Positions 10,725-23,124 of a stretch of DNA of 64,000 nucleotides are shown here, in pieces. Position 1 is the first letter of the stretch. Each line of letters starts with the position of its first letter. The notes below the pieces were generated by a model. The model was not told the origin of the DNA. It ran no database searches and saw only the letters and a program-made list of their open reading frames with translations. The stretch comes from Gammaproteobacteria bacterium. GTDB lineage: Bacteria; Pseudomonadota; Gammaproteobacteria; Steroidobacterales; Rariloculaceae. Where the stretch lies: assembly GCA_036381015.1 (NCBI GenBank), contig DASVDR010000008.1, forward strand, positions 186,001 through 250,000. The letters are read 5' to 3'. The position numbers and the translations under genes are program-made.

Positions 10725-12275
10725 TCAATGTCGGAAATGGCGCATCCCGGTGAAGACCATCGCGATGTCGCGCTCGTCCGCGGCCGCGATGACCTCGGCG
10801 TCGCGCACCGAGCCGCCCGGTTGGATGACCGCGCTCACGCCGTGCTCCGCCGCGACGTCGATGCCGTCCCGGAACGGGAAGAAGGCGTCCGAGGCCATCG
10901 CGGCGCCGTGCAGCGAGAAATTGCGCTCGCCGGCCTTCGTGATGCCGATCTGGGCGCTCATCACGCGGCTCGTCTGGCCGCCCCCGATGCCGAGCGTCCG
11001 GCCGCCGCGGGCGTAGACGATCGCGTTCGACTTGACGTACTTCACCACCGTCCACGCGAAGAGCAGATCGCGCAGCTCGTCCGGCGTGGGGCTGCGCTTC
11101 GTGGCCGTACGCAGGTCGGCTGCCGTGATCGCGCCGCGATCGCGCTGCTGAACGAGCACGCCGCCGTCGATCGAGCGAAGCTCCACCTCGGGCTCTGCGC
11201 CGCTGCGGGGACCCGTGGCGATCACGCGTACCCGGCTCTTTTTCGCGAGCGCGGCGCGCGCGCCGTCGTCCACCGCGGGGGCCACGATCACGTCGACGTG
11301 CTGCCGATCGACGATCTCCGCGGCGCACGCTTCGTCGAGCGGACGATTGAAGGCAATGACGCCGCCGAATGCGGATACCGGATCGCAGTCGTAAGCGGCC
11401 CGATACGCGGCGAGCGGCCCGTCGGCGACGGCGACACCGCATGGCGTCGCGTGCTTCACGATCACGCACGCGGGCGCGTCGAACGCCGCCGCGCACTGCA
11501 TCGCTGCATCGGCGTCGAGCAGGTTGATGTACGAAAGCGGCTTGCCTTGCACCTGCGTCGCTTGCGCCACGGAGCCCGGCCTCGGCACGGCGCCGACATA
11601 AAGTGCAGCGCGCTGGTGCGGGTTCTCGCCGTAACGGAGCGCCGCGGCCTTGTTCCACGCGAGCACCAGACGATCGGGAAGCGTCTCCGGCGTGCCCGCT
11701 CGGCCGGCGAGAAAGCGGCTTATTGCCGCATCGTAACGCGACGTATGCGCGAAGGCCTTGACCGCGAGCCGGCGCATCAGCTCCGCGCTCGGACCTCCGG
11801 ATCGATAAGCTTCGATCACGGCGTCGTAGTCGTCCGCGTCGACGATCACGGTGACCCGCTCGTGGTTCTTCGCCGCCGCGCGGATCATCGCGGGCCCGCC
11901 GATGTCGATGTTCTCGATCGCGTCGGCGAAGGTCTTTTCCCGGTCGGCGGCGACGCGCTCGAAGGGATAGAGGTTCACGGCGAGCAGGTCGAACGGTGCG
12001 ATGTCGTGGTGCGCGAGCACGTCGTCGTCGATGCCGGCGCGCGCGAGGAGACCCGCGTGGATCCGCGGATGCAGCGTCTTCACGCGGCCGTCCATGATCT
12101 CGGGAAAGCCGGTGACGTCGGCCACGTCGACGACGGGGACGCCGGCGTCGCGCAGGGTGCGGGCGGTCCCGCCCGTGGACACGATCTCGAAGGAAAGCTC
12201 GGCGAGCGACTTCGCGAACGAGACGATGCCTTGCTTGTCGGAAACGCTGAGCAGGGCGCGGCGCTTTTCCGTCAT
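10725..12275 (-). CDS. purH: Bifunctional AICAR transformylase/IMP cyclohydrolase
   Basis: Catalyses the last two steps of IMP synthesis. 516 residues, beginning [20 protein letters not shown]. The N-terminal cyclohydrolase domain shows [14 protein letters not shown] and [17 protein letters not shown]; the C-terminal transformylase domain shows [18 protein letters not shown] and [12 protein letters not shown]. It is 7 bases downstream of fis and 7 upstream of purD, fitting a purine operon led by fis. High confidence. Confidence 0.96.
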   Translation of the reverse strand: MTEKRRALLSVSDKQGIVSFAKSLAELSFEIVSTGGTARTLRDAGVPVVDVADVTGFPEIMDGRVKTLHPRIHAGLLARAGIDDDVLAHHDIAPFDLLAVNLYPFERVAADREKTFADAIENIDIGGPAMIRAAAKNHERVTVIVDADDYDAVIEAYRSGGPSAELMRRLAVKAFAHTSRYDAAISRFLAGRAGTPETLPDRLVLAWNKAAALRYGENPHQRAALYVGAVPRPGSVAQATQVQGKPLSYINLLDADAAMQCAAAFDAPACVIVKHATPCGVAVADGPLAAYRAAYDCDPVSAFGGVIAFNRPLDEACAAEIVDRQHVDVIVAPAVDDGARAALAKKSRVRVIATGPRSGAEPEVELRSIDGGVLVQQRDRGAITAADLRTATKRSPTPDELRDLLFAWTVVKYVKSNAIVYARGGRTLGIGGGQTSRVMSAQIGITKAGERNFSLHGAAMASDAFFPFRDGIDVAAEHGVSAVIQPGGSVRDAEVIAAADERDIAMVFTGMRHFRH

Positions 12276-12282
12276 CGAGCCG

Positions 12283-12597
12283 TCAGTCGCCCCCCAGCTC
12301 GTAGCTCTTGAGCTTCTTGCGAAGCGTGCCGCGGTTGATGCCGAGGATCTCGGCCGCGCGGCTCTGGTTGCCCTTCGTGTAATTCAATACCGCCTTGAAC
12401 AGAGGCTTCTCGACCTCGCCGATCACGAGTTGATACAGGTCGCCCGGCTTGTGCCCGTTCAGGCTTGCGAAATAGCTCTTCAGTGCTTCGTCCGTGAGCG
12501 CGCTCAGCGGCTTGATGCGTGCGCTCACCTGCGCGGTGGCCGCGGCCGGCTTCTTCGCCTTTTTCTTGGTGATTTTTTTCCTGCTGGTTGCGTTCAC
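12283..12597 (-). CDS. fis: DNA-binding protein Fis
   Basis: Nucleoid-associated DNA-bending regulator. 104 residues: a Lys/Ala-rich N-terminus ([14 protein letters not shown], not found in E. coli Fis), then the conserved core with [23 protein letters not shown] and the recognition helix [12 protein letters not shown] at the C-terminus. The GTG start at 12597 has a GGGGAGG ribosome site. In pseudomonads and enterics fis follows dusB; here dusB is absent and fis leads purH-purD. A 246-base spacer separates it from the upstream DUF3426 gene. Confidence 0.95.
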   Translation of the reverse strand: MNATSRKKITKKKAKKPAAATAQVSARIKPLSALTDEALKSYFASLNGHKPGDLYQLVIGEVEKPLFKAVLNYTKGNQSRAAEILGINRGTLRKKLKSYELGGD

Positions 12598-12843
12598 GAC
12601 GTCCTCCCCACCGAACGTGTTCCCACCGAAGTGCCGCTTGGCTTTGCCGTCTTCACGCCGCCGACGACCCCCGCATCGCGCGTGAAACAGCCGCTCACCC
12701 GGAATGTGCTACCAGGTGCCGAGCTCGACAATGCTAACCCCTGCTTACCGCCGCAAGAACTACCGACTCAGGGCGGCTCATCATAGCATGGAACGAACGC
12801 GGAGATGACGCCGTCCGGACATATCGAAGCGTTCTAACGCGCG

Positions 12844-14040
12844 CTACCGGAACACCGCGTCCGCGGCGCAGCGCAGCGCATGCGCTTCACCTTCGACGCA
12901 AACGTCGAGCTCGAATCCGTAGGCGTCCGGGCCCGGGTCAACGATGTCGAGCTCCGCGCGCGTGATCGCGCCGGGAGGCATCAGCAGATCGGCGCGCGTG
13001 TCCTCGCCCAGATATTCGTCGGGCGCGAAGATGCGACTGCCTATGGAATTTTCCCAGCGATCCTTCAGCTGGACGTGCACGTGGGGGAACGGTTGCGCGC
13101 GCGGTCCTTCGTTGCGGATCTGCGCGGCGATCTTCAGGCTGCCTTGGCCTCGCGCGCTCGGCTCGGCGACGGCGACCCAATCGACGATCTCGTACTGATC
13201 GAGATTCCACCTCGGCGTGACCTCCGTGCCGAGCATCGCGTACGCGTCCTGCAGCAGCGGACCGACGAGCTGCGTTCCCGCGATCTCGGCACGAAAGTGA
13301 TGCGTGATCTGCGCTGCGAGGAATGCGAGCGCGAGAGCGCACCCGACCGCCCAGCGGCGCGTCGTCGACTTCGTTTCCGGTTCTGCAAGAATCCACCGCG
13401 GCGCTTCCCGCTCGAGAATCGCTTCGGCTTCCCGATCGTCGAGACTCGACGAACCGGTGACACCGGCCTCGGACGTCCCGCTCGCGTCGTCATCGACGCT
13501 GCTCGACTCGAGCTGTGCGATCACCTTCGCGATCGTCATGTCGTCGAGTGCCGAGGAATCGCTCTTCGGCGGCCGCAGCGACGTGACGACGTCGCGCGAC
13601 GGCTTCCGCACCGACGCGGCTGCGCGAGCTTCCGGCGGCGGCACCGACGGGCCGCGTGCCGGCGTGCCCGGAGGCGCCTTCGGGTCGGCGGCCGCGCGGC
13701 GGTGCACGGCCGGCGCGCTCACGGGGCGAGGATCATCCGGCGCCGGTGTGGCCGCCGCGGCTCGGGCTCCTGGCGCCGGCTCCGCGCCCGGTACGAGGAG
13801 CGGCTCGGCCGGGGTAGCCGCCGCGGCGTCCGTGGGAACGGCTTCGGCGCCGGCAATGGTCGCGGGCTCCGGGGACGGATCGGCGGCCTCCGGGGCGGTG
13901 CCGTCATGCCGGTGAAGCTCGGTGTAGGCATTGAACACGCACGCGCAGCGGCCGCAGCGCACTTGCCCGCCCGCCTTTTGCAGCGCGTCCGCAGTGATTC
14001 GGAACGTGGTTTCGCAGTCGGGACAGCGAGTGAGCAGCAT
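12844..14040 (-). CDS. Zinc-ribbon (MJ0042-type) and DUF3426 domain membrane protein
   Basis: 398 residues. The N-terminus is a four-cysteine zinc ribbon, CPDCETTF...CGRCACVF (Cys 6, 9, 28, 31 approximately). A long Pro/Ala/Glu-rich disordered stretch follows (about residues 45-200), then one membrane span around residues 228-246 (WAVGCALALAFLAAQITH), and a C-terminal DUF3426 domain that should lie in the periplasm. Function is unknown; the zinc ribbon plus span suggests a membrane-anchored regulator or envelope factor. It sits directly downstream of prmA on the same strand, as its homologue does in Pseudomonas. Confidence 0.85.
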   Translation of the reverse strand: MLLTRCPDCETTFRITADALQKAGGQVRCGRCACVFNAYTELHRHDGTAPEAADPSPEPATIAGAEAVPTDAAAATPAEPLLVPGAEPAPGARAAAATPAPDDPRPVSAPAVHRRAAADPKAPPGTPARGPSVPPPEARAAASVRKPSRDVVTSLRPPKSDSSALDDMTIAKVIAQLESSSVDDDASGTSEAGVTGSSSLDDREAEAILEREAPRWILAEPETKSTTRRWAVGCALALAFLAAQITHHFRAEIAGTQLVGPLLQDAYAMLGTEVTPRWNLDQYEIVDWVAVAEPSARGQGSLKIAAQIRNEGPRAQPFPHVHVQLKDRWENSIGSRIFAPDEYLGEDTRADLLMPPGAITRAELDIVDPGPDAYGFELDVCVEGEAHALRCAADAVFR

Positions 14041-14100
14041 CGGCGTCTCCGGTCCCGGCGCATTCTATAGTCAAACCGCGCCGGCAGCGCGGCGAATCGG

Positions 14101-14985
14101 TCAACAGCGGATGCGCCGACGCGCGACGATCCGGACCCAGCCGTCGCGCTCGGCCGTGTCGAACCCTTCGAAGTGGGCCGCGTAAGCCGCGATGACGTCC
14201 GCCTGCTGTGCCGAAAGCACGCCGCTCAGCACCGCGGCCCCGTTGCCGACGAGCCGATCGGCGAAAAGCGGGGCCCGCTCGATCAGCGGGCCCGCGAGAA
14301 TGTTCGCAAGCAGCACGTCAGCTCTGAAAGCGGGGAGGTCCTCGGGCGGCCCGATCCACATCCGTGCCGCGCAGCCGTTCAGCGCGGCGTTGCGCGCCGT
14401 CGCCGTCAACGCCTGCGGATCGTTGTCGACCGCGAAGGCCTTCGCGGCGCCGAGGCGCAGCGCTGCGAGGGCGAGCACGCCCGAGCCGCATCCGTAATCG
14501 ACGACCACGCAGCCGGGCTGCAGCATCGCGTCGAGCCACTCGAGGCATAGCGCCGTCGTCGGATGTTCACCGGTGCCGAACGCGAGTCCCATGTGCAGCC
14601 GGACGACGGCCGCTTCGTCGTCGGCGCACGTTTCCCCGTCGGCCGGCGCGAGCCAAAGACGCGCGCCGAAGCGGCGCGACTCGATGCGCCGCGCGGCGGC
14701 ATCCCGCCAGTCCGCGTCCTCGGCCGGCGCCACGACGATGTCGCGCGCATCCGCGATCAATCCGGAGAGCGCGCGGCAGAGCGGCTCGAGGTCGGCGTCT
14801 CGGTCGAACAGCGCCTTCACGCGCACGATCGGCCACAGCGGCGTTTCGCCCGGGCCGGGCTCGAGCAGCGGCGCGTCCGCCGCATCCTCGAGCGATATCG
14901 ATTCCGCGCCGGCGAGCTCGAGCAGCGATTCGACGACGGGGACGTTCTCTCGCGGGACGCGCGCGATCAGCTGCTCGCGAGGCAC
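14101..14985 (-). CDS. prmA: Ribosomal protein L11 methyltransferase
   Basis: SAM-dependent methyltransferase that trimethylates ribosomal protein L11. The start is GTG 14985, giving 294 residues (E. coli 293). The SAM-binding motif VVDYGCGSGVLALAAL is preceded by AFGTGEHPTT, and the catalytic-motif region NILAGPLIE is present. It lies 11 bases after the accC stop. Because the GTG start is used, the gene is easily missed or merged with an out-of-frame extension. Confidence 0.93.
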   Translation of the reverse strand: MPREQLIARVPRENVPVVESLLELAGAESISLEDAADAPLLEPGPGETPLWPIVRVKALFDRDADLEPLCRALSGLIADARDIVVAPAEDADWRDAAARRIESRRFGARLWLAPADGETCADDEAAVVRLHMGLAFGTGEHPTTALCLEWLDAMLQPGCVVVDYGCGSGVLALAALRLGAAKAFAVDNDPQALTATARNAALNGCAARMWIGPPEDLPAFRADVLLANILAGPLIERAPLFADRLVGNGAAVLSGVLSAQQADVIAAYAAHFEGFDTAERDGWVRIVARRRIRC

Positions 14986-14996
14986 TCCATGAAACC

Positions 14997-16364
<1,368 letters not shown>

Positions 16365-16479
16365 CGGGGCGCTACCGGCCGGATGCGACGCTGCGCGCCC
16401 CGGCCGCGCCGCGCCCGAAGGCGGCGCGGCGCACGGGGACGCCGCGAACGGTCACGTTCGTCGAGGATCTCATCGGCGC

Positions 16480-16929
16480 CTATTCTTCGACGATGAAAAG
16501 CGGCTGACCGAACTCGACGGGATCGCCGTTCTCGACGAGGATGCTGACGATCCGCCCGGCGACGTCGGACTCGATCTGGTTCATCATCTTCATGGCCTCG
16601 ATGATGCAGAGCGTGTCGCCTGGTGCGACTTGGCTGCCGATCTCGACGAACGGCTTCGCGCCGGGGCTCGGGGCCGCATAGAACGTGCCGACCATCGGCG
16701 CCGTGATTTGATGGCCTTTCGGCGCAGGCTCGGGGGGCGGCTCGGACGGGGCTTCGGGATGCGCGGCGGCGGGCGCTTGCGGGACGGCCGGCGGCGGCGC
16801 GAACGCCATCGCTCCCGGGTGAGGATAGCGACTGATCCGCACCGATTCTTCGCCCTCGGAAATCTCGATCTCCGAGATCCCGGATTCCTCCAACAGCTCG
16901 ATCAGCTTTTTGACCTTCCGTATGTCCAC
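16480..16929 (-). CDS. accB: Acetyl-CoA carboxylase biotin carboxyl carrier protein
   Basis: 149 residues: an N-terminal helical part, a Pro/Ala/Glu-rich linker (about residues 40-72), and a C-terminal biotinyl domain with the lysine acceptor in [14 protein letters not shown]. The thumb loop [15 protein letters not shown], specific to acetyl-CoA carboxylase BCCPs, is visible. Its ATG shares bases with the stop of aroQ (coordinate 16929), implying coupled translation. Confidence 0.96.
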   Translation of the reverse strand: MDIRKVKKLIELLEESGISEIEISEGEESVRISRYPHPGAMAFAPPPAVPQAPAAAHPEAPSEPPPEPAPKGHQITAPMVGTFYAAPSPGAKPFVEIGSQVAPGDTLCIIEAMKMMNQIESDVAGRIVSILVENGDPVEFGQPLFIVEE

Positions 16930-17378
16930 TATCCCCCCTCACGCGCGAGGTGACGCGCGGCGGCCGTGACCGCGAGCTCGTAGCTCACGGGACCGAACCC
17001 CGCGATGGTGCCGACGGCAATGTCCGAAAAATACGAGCGGCGTCGGAAGTCCTCGCGCGCCGCGATGTTGGACAGGTGCAGCTCGATGAACGGGATCGCG
17101 GCGGCGAGCAGCGCGTCCCGCAGCGCGATGCTCGTGTGCGTGAAGGCCGCCGGATTGAACAGGATAAAGGCCACGTTCTCGCCGCGGGCCGCGTGGATGC
17201 GGCGGATCAGCTCGTGCTCGGCGTCGCTCTGGAAGGCCGCGAGCGTATGGCCGGCCGCCTCCGCGAGCGCCTTCGTCTTCGCTTCGATGTCGGCCAGCGT
17301 CGTCCGGCCGTAGATGCCGGGCTCCCGCGTACCGAGGAGGCCGAGGTTCGGGCCGTTCAGCAGGAGTAAGCGCGCCAT
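16929..17378 (-). CDS. aroQ: Type II 3-dehydroquinate dehydratase
   Basis: Third step of the shikimate pathway. 149 residues with the family signature [20 protein letters not shown] (catalytic Tyr in IYG), [17 protein letters not shown], and the histidine motif [20 protein letters not shown]. It overlaps accB by one base and is the first gene of aroQ-accB-accC-prmA. Confidence 0.96.
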   Translation of the reverse strand: MARLLLLNGPNLGLLGTREPGIYGRTTLADIEAKTKALAEAAGHTLAAFQSDAEHELIRRIHAARGENVAFILFNPAAFTHTSIALRDALLAAAIPFIELHLSNIAAREDFRRRSYFSDIAVGTIAGFGPVSYELAVTAAARHLAREGG

Positions 17379-17462
17379 CGTCGTTCCCGGAAATAACGGG
17401 CAAGTTTACCCGTTTTTCGGCGAAGTTGGCGGCTGTTGCGGAGATTTCTGTGTTGGCCGCGC

Positions 17463-18083
17463 TTATCTCGTGCCCGCGATCCGCGCGCGGGCGTCCTCGA
17501 GACTCGCGCGCCCGCTGCGAAGATCGCCGAGAACGGCAAGCAGGTTGTCGAGGTGCTCGGGGTGCAGCTCGCCGGTGTGCACACCGAGGGTTCGCCCTTC
17601 GGCGTCCGTGAAGATCGTGAACGGCAGCGCGACGAATTCCACGCCGAAGCTCGCAGCGGCATTCACCGCGTCGGCCTCGCCCATCAGGATCGGATAGTTG
17701 AAGTCCATGTCCTCGGCGAAAGCTCGGACGGGCTCCTCACGGTCGACCGCGATCCCGACGACGGTGAGCCACGGATTGGCCTCCTGAAACGTCTTGAGCA
17801 TCGGGATCTCGCGCAAGCACGGCGCGCACCACGTGGCCCAGAAATTCACCACGAGCGGCTTCCCGGGCCAGCTTCGAATCGACTGCTGCTCGCCGTCGAG
17901 GTTCTCGAGCGTGAAGCTCGGCAGTGTGTCGCGCAGCCCGGCGGGAGCGGTGTCGGCGGCCGGATCGTCGCCGCTCGGCGCGTGCAGCGTGACGCGGTAT
18001 GCGAGATAGCCGAGAACGGCCGCGCCGCTCAGGGCGAGCGTGACCAGCGTGGGTTTCGCCAACTTGCGCATTCCGCCGGTCAT
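17463..18083 (-). CDS. TlpA-family membrane-anchored thiol-disulfide reductase
   Basis: From ATG 18083 the protein is 206 residues: one N-terminal membrane anchor (about residues 9-30), then a periplasmic thioredoxin fold of the AlkyhydroperoxideReductase/TlpA type with WATWCAPC (Cys86, Cys89), FTLENLDGEQQSIRSWPGKP before it and a cis-Pro region FVALPFTIF. Such proteins reduce periplasmic partners and receive electrons from DsbD; the dsbD gene is 73 bases upstream on the same strand, which fits. Its substrate is not known. Related proteins include ResA and CcmG, but no cytochrome c maturation genes are nearby. Confidence 0.88.
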   Translation of the reverse strand: MTGGMRKLAKPTLVTLALSGAAVLGYLAYRVTLHAPSGDDPAADTAPAGLRDTLPSFTLENLDGEQQSIRSWPGKPLVVNFWATWCAPCLREIPMLKTFQEANPWLTVVGIAVDREEPVRAFAEDMDFNYPILMGEADAVNAAASFGVEFVALPFTIFTDAEGRTLGVHTGELHPEHLDNLLAVLGDLRSGRASLEDARARIAGTR

Positions 18084-18156
18084 CGTGCCCGCTTTTGGCG
18101 CGGTTTGAAAGAGGCGGCGCGCAACCCGCCCCGCGCGGCGCGAGTTGGGACGCGCG

Positions 18157-20376
18157 TCAAAGGGCCGCGACGCGCTCGACGTGCGCGGCGAAGTCGTCCG
18201 CGGGCACGAAGCCGACGAGCTTGTACCGCTCCTGCGGCCGTCCCGAGTCGTCGAAGAACGCGATCGTCGGCGGGCCGAAGCTGCCGAAGTACTCGAGCAG
18301 CGCCTTGTCGTCGGCGTCGTTCGCCGTGACGTCGGCGCGCAGGAGCGTGAACGGCTCGAGCGCCGCGACGACGGCCGGATCCGGGAAGGTGTACTTCTCC
18401 ATCTCCTTGCACGACACGCACCAGTCGGCCGTGAAGTCGACCATGACGGGCCGCCCGGCTTCCCGCGCGGCGGCGAGCGCGGATTCGAGCGCCGCAACGG
18501 ACTCGACCGGGCGGAACTCGAGTGCCGGCGCCGCGGGCGCCGCGCTGCGGGCGAGCAGGCCGCCGCGCGGGATCGGCCGCAGCGGATCCTCGCCGCCGAG
18601 CGTCGCGCCGATCAGCATCAGTGCGCCGTAGAGGCACGCGAGAACGCCGAGCCCCTTCGCGAGCCGCCGGATGGGCGAGGGCTCGGGCGGCAACGGCTCG
18701 AACGCGCCGAGGAACACGCCGGTCAGGAACACGAGCAGCGCCCAGAGCACGAGGACGACGGTCCCGGGCAGCACGCGCTCCATCATCCACAGCGCGAGGC
18801 CGAGCAGCATGACGCCGAAGGCCGCCTTCACCGTGTTCATCCACGGCCCGGCCTTCGGCAGCAGCTTGCCGGCCGACGCGCCGACGACGAGCAGCGGCGC
18901 GCCCATGCCGAGGCTCAGCGCGAACAGCGCGCCGGCGCCGCGCGCGACGTCGCCGCTTTGGCCGATCACGGCCAGCGCCGCGAACAGCGGCGGCGCGACG
19001 CACGTGGTGACGATCAGCGCCGACAGCGCGCCCATGATGCCGGTGCCGACGAACGTGCCGGCCTTCTGCCGATTCGCGAGGCTCGCGAGCCGCGTCTGCA
19101 CGGCCGCCGGCATCTGAAGATTGAACACGCCGAACATCGAGAGCGCGAGAAGCACGAAGAACCCGGCGAACAGCGAGATGATCCACGGCTTCTGGAAGAT
19201 CGCCTGGGCCTGCTCGCCCGCGAGCGCGGCCAGCGCTCCCGCGACGGTGTAGGTCACCGCCATGCCCAGCACGTACGTGAGCGACAGCGCGAAGCCGCGC
19301 CCGGCCGACGTCTGCCCGCCCTGGCCGACGATGATGCCGGACAGGATCGGGACCATCGGCAGCACGCACGGCGTGAACGCGAGCAGCAGGCCGAACCCGA
19401 AGAACGCCCCGCCGACCGCGAGCCATGATCCGCCGAGGATCAGCGCCGCGAGCCGGTCCTGCTCGGAGACCGGTGCGGCGCTCGACCCCGGTGGTTCATC
19501 CGATACGGCGAACTCGCTCGTCGCCGGCAGGATCAGCGACATCGTCTGCTCGGTGGGCGGGTAGCAGATGCTGTTCTCGCGGCAGCCCTGGAAGCGGGCG
19601 CGGACCTCGACCGGGATCTCGTTCGGACCGGCCCGGGCGAACGGCACGGTCGCCTCGACGTAGTCGTAGAAAACGCGGACGTCGCCGAAATTCTCGTCGG
19701 AATGCGCGACGCCTTCGGGCAGCTCCGGCTCGCCGAGCTCGATGTCGCCCACGGCCGAGATCTCGAACTTGTCCCGATAAAGGTAGTAACCCGGGGCGAT
19801 CTGCCAGCCGACGACGAGCTCGTTCGGTCCGTCGAAGCGCGCATTCATCACGAACGCCTGATCGACGGGCAGGAGCGCGTCCGGCTCGGGGGAGAAGAGA
19901 CTCGACAGGGCGCCGCCGAGGCCTTCGCCGGGGAGCTCGACGTCGCGCGACCAGTGCTGCGGCGGGTAGCACAGGCCGATGTCCGCGCAGCCCTGGAGGC
20001 CCATCTCGAGGACGAACTCATCGACGTCCGCGGTCAGCGTATACGGAATCGAGATCTCGAACGCTCCGCGGTAGATCTCCTGCTCGCCGAAGAACTCGTC
20101 CGAGTGAATCTCGCCTTCTGGAAACTCGGGAGCGCCGAGGGACACGCCCGGCGTCGACGTTTCGAAGCTGAATTTCGCCCGGTAGAGGTAGTAGCCGTCG
20201 AGGATGTCGAACCGAACGCGCAGGCGGCCGCCTTCGGCCTCGGCGGTGTACGGGTAAGCGCGCTCGGGCCGGAGGACGTCCTGCGCGACGGCCGGCGCGA
20301 AGCGCGGCGGCGCGACGAGGGCCGCGAAGGCGGCCAGGGCTGCTGCCGCGGCGAGAAGTGTGCGAAGGCGTCGCAT
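18157..20376 (-). CDS. dsbD: Thiol:disulfide interchange protein DsbD with duplicated N-terminal domain
   Basis: Inner-membrane reductant conduit from cytoplasmic thioredoxin to the periplasm. 739 residues against 565 in E. coli. After a signal peptide (1-31) come two tandem DsbD-alpha-like domains, each with its own YYLYR motif and CX5C pair (Cys130/Cys136 in GCADIGLCYPP; Cys265/Cys271 in GCRENSICYPP). The central 8-span domain follows, with redox cysteines in FTPCVLPM and VTTCVAPP. A C-terminal thioredoxin domain has DWCVSCKEMEKYTF (Cys653, Cys656). E. coli has only one alpha domain. cutA ends one base before its ATG, as in the E. coli cutA-dsbD pair. Confidence 0.94.
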   Translation of the reverse strand: MRRLRTLLAAAAALAAFAALVAPPRFAPAVAQDVLRPERAYPYTAEAEGGRLRVRFDILDGYYLYRAKFSFETSTPGVSLGAPEFPEGEIHSDEFFGEQEIYRGAFEISIPYTLTADVDEFVLEMGLQGCADIGLCYPPQHWSRDVELPGEGLGGALSSLFSPEPDALLPVDQAFVMNARFDGPNELVVGWQIAPGYYLYRDKFEISAVGDIELGEPELPEGVAHSDENFGDVRVFYDYVEATVPFARAGPNEIPVEVRARFQGCRENSICYPPTEQTMSLILPATSEFAVSDEPPGSSAAPVSEQDRLAALILGGSWLAVGGAFFGFGLLLAFTPCVLPMVPILSGIIVGQGGQTSAGRGFALSLTYVLGMAVTYTVAGALAALAGEQAQAIFQKPWIISLFAGFFVLLALSMFGVFNLQMPAAVQTRLASLANRQKAGTFVGTGIMGALSALIVTTCVAPPLFAALAVIGQSGDVARGAGALFALSLGMGAPLLVVGASAGKLLPKAGPWMNTVKAAFGVMLLGLALWMMERVLPGTVVLVLWALLVFLTGVFLGAFEPLPPEPSPIRRLAKGLGVLACLYGALMLIGATLGGEDPLRPIPRGGLLARSAAPAAPALEFRPVESVAALESALAAAREAGRPVMVDFTADWCVSCKEMEKYTFPDPAVVAALEPFTLLRADVTANDADDKALLEYFGSFGPPTIAFFDDSGRPQERYKLVGFVPADDFAAHVERVAAL

Positions 20377-20709
20377 CTATTCGGAATCCCGTTGCACGGA
20401 CGCGGCGATCCAGTCGAGATATTCGCCGAGGCCGCCCGCCACTCGGACCGCGAGGACCTCGGGGAGTTCATAGGTCGACGTCTCGCGGATCGCCTCCTCG
20501 AGGGCCGCGTACCGGTCGCTCGTCGTCTTGATCAGCAGCAGGCTCTCGGTTTCGCGCGCGACCTTCCCCTGCCAGCGGTATGTCGATACGATGCCATTCA
20601 CGGCGTTGACGCAGGCCGCGAGCCGCCGCTCGACGAGCGCGGAGGCGATGCGCTCGGCATCCGCGGGGCCGCCGCAGGTCGTCAATACCAGCATTGACTC
20701 GGATCGCAA
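20377..20709 (-). CDS. cutA: Divalent cation tolerance protein CutA
   Basis: 110-residue member of the CutA1 family, a trimeric ferredoxin-like protein linked to divalent metal tolerance. Conserved features include ERRLAACVNAV, STYRWQGKVARETESLLLIKT and the C-terminal YLDWI. It is the first gene of cutA-dsbD-tlpA-like on the minus strand, divergent from groSL. Biochemical role of the family remains uncertain. Confidence 0.93.
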   Translation of the reverse strand: MRSESMLVLTTCGGPADAERIASALVERRLAACVNAVNGIVSTYRWQGKVARETESLLLIKTTSDRYAALEEAIRETSTYELPEVLAVRVAGGLGEYLDWIAASVQRDSE

Positions 20710-20833
20710 GCTCGTTCCTCGAGTGTGCCGAACCGGCAGACCGCCCGTAACGCCGGCGGCGCCGGAGCGTCTCGACGGACCGGCACAGGATAGCCGCGGG
20801 CCGCACGCGCTGTCATGACGCGCGTCGGCACTC

Positions 20834-20861
20834 TTGAAATCCGCGCGGCCCGTCCTATGAT
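20834..20861 (+). promoter_or_regulatory. Putative housekeeping-sigma promoter of groSL
   Basis: TTGAAA (20834-20839) and TATGAT (20856-20861) are separated by 16 bases, a near-consensus sigma-70 promoter. The last base of the -10 box is the first base of the CIRCE operator, so HrcA binding would block RNA polymerase. The TTGAAA could also read as part of a heat-shock sigma element, but a CCCCAT-type -10 is not evident. Confidence 0.65.
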
Positions 20862-20887
20862 TAGCACTCCATGCGGCCGAGTGCTAA
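20861..20887 (+). promoter_or_regulatory. CIRCE operator (HrcA binding site)
   Basis: TTAGCACTC at 20861-20869, a 9-base spacer, then GAGTGCTAA at 20879-20887: an exact match to the CIRCE consensus inverted repeat. It lies 57 bases before the groS start codon and overlaps the putative -10. It implies heat-shock control by the repressor HrcA, whose gene is not in this window. Enteric bacteria lack CIRCE at groE, so this is also a lineage hint. Confidence 0.96.
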
Positions 20888-20944
20888 CGACCGATCCGGC
20901 CGATCAATTTTCGTTCCATACCAAAGGCTTAGAGGGAGAACTCC

Positions 20945-21235
20945 ATGAAGCTGCGTCCTTTACACGATCGTGTCGTCATCAAGAGGACCGAAGAAGAGCG
21001 CACGTCGCCCGGCGGGATCGTGATCCCGGACACGGCCGCGGAAAAGCCGATTCGGGGCGAAGTGATCGCTGTCGGGCAGGGCAAGATTTTGGAGAACGGC
21101 GAGGTTCGCAAGCTCGAGCTGAAGAAGGGCGACAAGGTGCTCTTCGGCAAGTATTCGGGCACCGAGGTCAAGGTCGAGGGCGAAGAGTTGCTGGTCATGC
21201 GCGAGGACGACGTCATGGCCGTCATCGAAGGCTGA
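20945..21235 (+). CDS. groS: Co-chaperonin GroES
   Basis: 96-residue heptameric lid of the GroEL chamber, beginning [14 protein letters not shown]. The mobile loop [15 protein letters not shown] and the C-terminal [15 protein letters not shown] are typical. ATG 20945 follows an AGAGGGAG ribosome site. It is 59 bases upstream of groL and shares the CIRCE-controlled promoter. Confidence 0.97.
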   Translation: MKLRPLHDRVVIKRTEEERTSPGGIVIPDTAAEKPIRGEVIAVGQGKILENGEVRKLELKKGDKVLFGKYSGTEVKVEGEELLVMREDDVMAVIEG

Positions 21236-21291
21236 GCCGCCCGCGATTCGGCACACGATCGAAACACAAATCACCAAAGCACGGAGACTGA

Positions 21292-22926
<1,635 letters not shown>

Positions 22927-22952
22927 GCGTCTCTCGAGTCTCTTCGATCCAC

Positions 22953-22983
22953 GGAAAGCCCCGCCTCGCGCGGGGCTTTTCCG
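22953..22983 (+). terminator. Rho-independent terminator of groSL
   Basis: AAAGCCCCGC (22955-22964), a 5-base loop, GCGGGGCTTT (22970-22979), then TTTCC. The perfect 10-bp stem extends by two more pairs outward (GG/CC), 27 bases after the groL stop. This is the clearest intrinsic terminator in the window. Confidence 0.9.
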
Positions 22984-23124
22984 TCTCCGAGCCCGTGTGC
23001 TGCCGCTGATGCCCGCGACCGCTTGCGGCGGCTTCTCCGGGGAGCGGGCCCGCGCGCGATGTGCACCGGAACGAGGTGCAGTACCATTCCGATCGTTCGC
23101 AAGGGCCACTCGGGAGACATCCGC

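Noticed and set aside
12765-12785. Possible fis promoter: TATGAT (minus strand) with G/C-rich discriminator
   Set aside because: No acceptable -35 at the right spacing; kept only as a lead in the dusB finding.
17395-17417. AACGGG/CCCGTT hairpin with T-run between tlpA-like and aroQ
   Set aside because: The T-run follows the stem on the plus strand, but both flanking genes are on the minus strand, where the tail is only TATTTCC; too weak for a terminator call.
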